Source: JBCBSP01 sp039819095 (lineage in GTDB: Bacteria > Pseudomonadota > Alphaproteobacteria > Caulobacterales > Maricaulaceae). From it: a stretch of DNA of 64,000 bases. The stretch lies in NCBI GenBank assembly GCA_039819095.1, contig JBCBSP010000009.1, positions 35,312 to 99,311 on the forward strand, in the 5' to 3' direction. The notes below the pieces were generated by a model. The model saw only the letters and a program-made list of their open reading frames with translations, was not told the origin of the DNA and searched no databases. Within the stretch, counting starts at the first letter, position 1. Each line of letters starts with the position of its first letter. This document shows, one piece after another, positions 62,108 to 64,000 of this stretch. A program made the translations under genes and the position numbers.

Positions 62108-62110
<3 letters not shown>
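62087..62110. repeat. Perfect 10-bp inverted repeat at the tRNA 3' end
   Basis: CCATTTTCAG (62087-62096), loop TCTC, and CTGAAAATGG (62101-62110). The right arm includes the tRNA's CCA end (TGG on this strand), and the left arm ends with a second CCA-like triplet. It may terminate tRNA transcription or be a recombination trace. Confidence 0.6.
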
Positions 62111-62184
<74 letters not shown>

Positions 62185-62225
62185 TTGGGTCGGTTCAGGC
62201 CGCAGCCCGAACTCGGAGCGAGCTT

Positions 62226-62252
62226 GTTATAGCCGCTGGCAAAACCGGTCAA
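62226..62252 (-). promoter_or_regulatory. Candidate tRNA-Asp promoter
   Basis: On the reverse strand TTGACC (62247-62252) and TATAAC (62226-62231) lie upstream of the tRNA 5' end at 62184. The 15-base spacer is shorter than ideal, but both hexamers are close to consensus and no better pair is seen. The GC-rich stretch after the -10 could be a discriminator. Confidence 0.5.
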
Positions 62253-62396
62253 GCCGATTTGCGCCTGCAGACTGCATCGCTTCTGCTTCTTCAGCATGCT
62301 GGTCGCGCGGCGACCGCTCACGCGCTGGTGATCGCCGCGCGGCCAAGAACGCTTATACTCACCCAGTTGTGGATCGCCGCGCTGGAGCCGGGCCTG

Positions 62397-63686
62397 ATGA
62401 GACTGCCTGTGAAATCTGTCGCCCTGCTCGCCGCCCTGGCCATAGCGCTGATCGCGCTGAGTTCATGCACACAGGCGCGCTGGGTGTTGCAGACCGCGCC
62501 AGACATCCCGCCCGGCCCTGCTGCGGCGCCGCCGCTCCTCGCCGAGGGCTATGGCGGGTCTGCGGTTCTCAGCCAGCAGGACTGGAGCGAGACCCGCGCA
62601 CCCGCCTTACGCGCCGCTTTCGCTGAACATGTTTACGGCCCGATTCCGCCGACCGCTCCGGTTATTGTGCTGAACCGGAGGGAGGTCGATCCGGCCGCCT
62701 TCAACGGCGCCGGCCGGCTTGAAGAAATCACGCTTCGGATCGAGACCGGCCCGGAGCCGGTACAGCTGACTCTGGCGCTGGCTTTGCCCAACACAGGCGC
62801 CGCTCCCTTCCCGCTCTTCATCCTGCCAAACGATTGCGGGCCCGCCTATGCGCTGCGAAGGCCCGATCTCGCTGCGCCCGCCGCCCCGTCGGCGCCCTGG
62901 TGCAGCCCGGAGGGACCCGATAGCGCAGGGATGGCGCCCGCCATCGGCCGCTTCCTGTTCGGTCGCTATGCGCTGACGCCGCCGGCGGAGACGCTGCTGC
63001 GGCGCGGTTATGCGTTCGCCGTGTATCACGATGCGGACTTCGCCCCGGATTCCAGCAGGCTCGCCAGACCGGCGCTGGCGCGCTTCGCCGAGAGCAGGGA
63101 GACCGGGGTGATCGCGGGCTGGGCCTGGGGCGTGTCGCGCCTTCTTGACGGGCTGGAGGCCGATCCGCGACTGGATATCGATCGCAGCGCCGTTATGGGC
63201 CATTCGCGGCGCGGAAAGATGGCGCTGCTGGCCGCCGCTTACGATCCGCGTCTGGCCGTCACCATCGCGCATCAGTCCGGGACCGGCGGGGCGAGCCTGA
63301 CCCGCGGCGGGCGCGGCGAGCCGCTGGCGGAGATGGTGGAGGCCTACCCCCACTGGTTCACGCCGACCTATGCCGGTTATGCCGGACGCGAGGAGGCCCT
63401 GCCCGTTGACCAGCACCAGCTGATCGCGCTCGCCGCCCCGCGCGCCGTGCTCATCGGCAACGCCTGGCGAGACACTTGGGCCGATCCGGCCAGCGCGCTA
63501 AGAGCGGTCCAGGGCGCGGCGCCGGCCTGGGCGCTGTTCGGCGAGCCGGTCGAGCCTCAGGACCGGCTGCGCGACTGGCGCCCGGATCAACCCTTCGCCT
63601 TCCATATCCGCCCCGGCACGCACGGGATTACGCCGGAAGACTGGGCGGCGTTTCTGGAGTTTGCGGACGCGCATCTCGCGCAGTGA
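62397..63686 (+). CDS. Lipoprotein alpha/beta hydrolase, CE15-like (glucuronoyl esterase-like)
   Basis: This 429-residue protein starts at ATG 62397 with a lipoprotein signal (LPVKSVALLAALAIALIALSSC, with Cys as the lipid site). It should therefore be membrane-anchored on the periplasmic side or at the surface. The hydrolase core has the nucleophile in VMGHSRRGKMALLAAAYDPR, then IAHQSGTGGASLTRGG and a late HIRPGTHGI with the catalytic His. This layout resembles carbohydrate esterase family 15 and related acetyl xylan esterases, where the serine lies in a GxSRxGK context. Cleavage of a 4-O-methyl-glucuronoyl ester is a guess. The frame is open further upstream to 62259, but that part shows no signal peptide. 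An intrinsic terminator follows. Confidence 0.8.
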   Translation: MRLPVKSVALLAALAIALIALSSCTQARWVLQTAPDIPPGPAAAPPLLAEGYGGSAVLSQQDWSETRAPALRAAFAEHVYGPIPPTAPVIVLNRREVDPAAFNGAGRLEEITLRIETGPEPVQLTLALALPNTGAAPFPLFILPNDCGPAYALRRPDLAAPAAPSAPWCSPEGPDSAGMAPAIGRFLFGRYALTPPAETLLRRGYAFAVYHDADFAPDSSRLARPALARFAESRETGVIAGWAWGVSRLLDGLEADPRLDIDRSAVMGHSRRGKMALLAAAYDPRLAVTIAHQSGTGGASLTRGGRGEPLAEMVEAYPHWFTPTYAGYAGREEALPVDQHQLIALAAPRAVLIGNAWRDTWADPASALRAVQGAAPAWALFGEPVEPQDRLRDWRPDQPFAFHIRPGTHGITPEDWAAFLEFADAHLAQ

Positions 63687-63700
63687 CGCCGGCAAAAGAA

Positions 63701-63731
63701 AAGGGCGGCCCTAGGGGGAGCCGCCCTTTTT
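63701..63731. terminator. Bidirectional terminator after the esterase
   Basis: AAGGGCGGC (63701-63709) pairs with GCCGCCCTT (63720-63728), with a T run to 63731 on the plus strand and an A-rich flank on the other side. It can end both the esterase gene and the convergent partial gene. Confidence 0.88.
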
Positions 63732-63784
63732 GCAATAGCGGATCAGGCTAGGGACCGATCCGCTATTGAGTCTGATGCGAGGCC

Positions 63785-64000
63785 TTAGCCGTCCAGATCG
63801 TCAGCCACATCGCCAACGCCGAGTTCGGCGTCCGCGCCGCGACCGTCGCGGGTCAGGTGACGAAGCGTGATGTCATCCTCACGCGCCTCGATGGTGAAGT
63901 TGATATCGCCGCGGCCCCATTCCGCCCCGATCGCCGTGGTCAGCGTGTCGGAGTCGAAATACAGCTCGCCCGCCGCCGGGATCGTGCCGATCTCGACGAA
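63785..64000 (-). CDS. Unidentified protein, C-terminal end (partial)
   Basis: A reverse-strand frame open to the window edge, 71 residues ending at TAA (63785-63787). Visible parts include VEIGTIPAAGELYFDSD, EWGRGDINFTIEARED and an acidic end GVGDVADDLDG. The third codon position is GC-rich as in real genes here. I recognise no family; the start and most of the protein are outside the window. Confidence 0.65.
   Translation of the reverse strand, partial: FVEIGTIPAAGELYFDSDTLTTAIGAEWGRGDINFTIEAREDDITLRHLTRDGRGADAELGVGDVADDLDG

Overview
The window is high-GC DNA packed with housekeeping genes in an alphaproteobacterial order. Several features point to this class: a 14-gene complex I operon that includes the NuoE form with a C-terminal hairpin domain, a LexA operator of the GAAC-N7-GAAC type, the lpx/bam/dxr block followed by frr-pyrH-tsf-rpsB, and a short ProRS. 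A probable SidA-like SOS peptide next to dnaE suggests a relative of Caulobacter, most likely a marine Maricaulales/Hyphomonadales bacterium. That placement is an inference; no rRNA is present.

Layout. 1-1729 is the end of a PpiD/SurA-type periplasmic chaperone. 1738-6705 holds the tryptophan genes trpE and trpGDC, split by a reverse-strand polysaccharide-deacetylase-like gene. 6792-7478 is lexA with its own operator, followed by a convergent comEC. 9804-12577 holds gltX and gltA. 12612-27568 is one long reverse-strand block for envelope and translation: rpsB, tsf, pyrH, frr, uppS, cdsA, dxr, rseP, bamA, ompH/skp, lpxD, fabZ, lpxA, lpxI, lpxB. 27785-31252 is dnaE, and just upstream of it lies a 30-codon membrane peptide behind a promoter with two LexA-like boxes. 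31605-39080 holds lolD, lolC/E, proS, a DUF1467 gene, methylmalonyl-CoA epimerase, RNase J, coaX and birA. 39081-54956 is the complete nuoA-N operon, into which a GFA-family gene and an NTF2/SnoaL-like gene have been inserted. 55301-58706 is a divergent MacAB-type exporter whose adaptor carries a Spy-like insert, followed by an exported thioredoxin-like protein.

The last 5 kb is different. Between the thioredoxin gene and a tRNA-Asp lie a truncated reverse-strand host-attachment-family gene and, fused head to head with it, an [FeFe]-hydrogenase. The hydrogenase has all its H-cluster cysteines, has lost its N-terminal [2Fe-2S] domain, and has gained an NTF2/SnoaL-like C-terminal domain. No maturation genes (hydE, hydF, hydG) are visible. 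After the tRNA come a CE15-like lipoprotein esterase and the end of an unidentified reverse-strand gene.

How the genes work together. The 12.6-27.6 kb block couples ribosome assembly and translation (S2, EF-Ts, RRF) to nucleotide and isoprenoid supply and to outer-membrane construction (lipid A, BamA, Skp, RseP). LolC/D continues the envelope theme. The nuo operon supplies proton-coupled NADH oxidation. LexA most likely represses itself and the SidA-like peptide, linking DNA damage to a division block next to the replicative polymerase gene.
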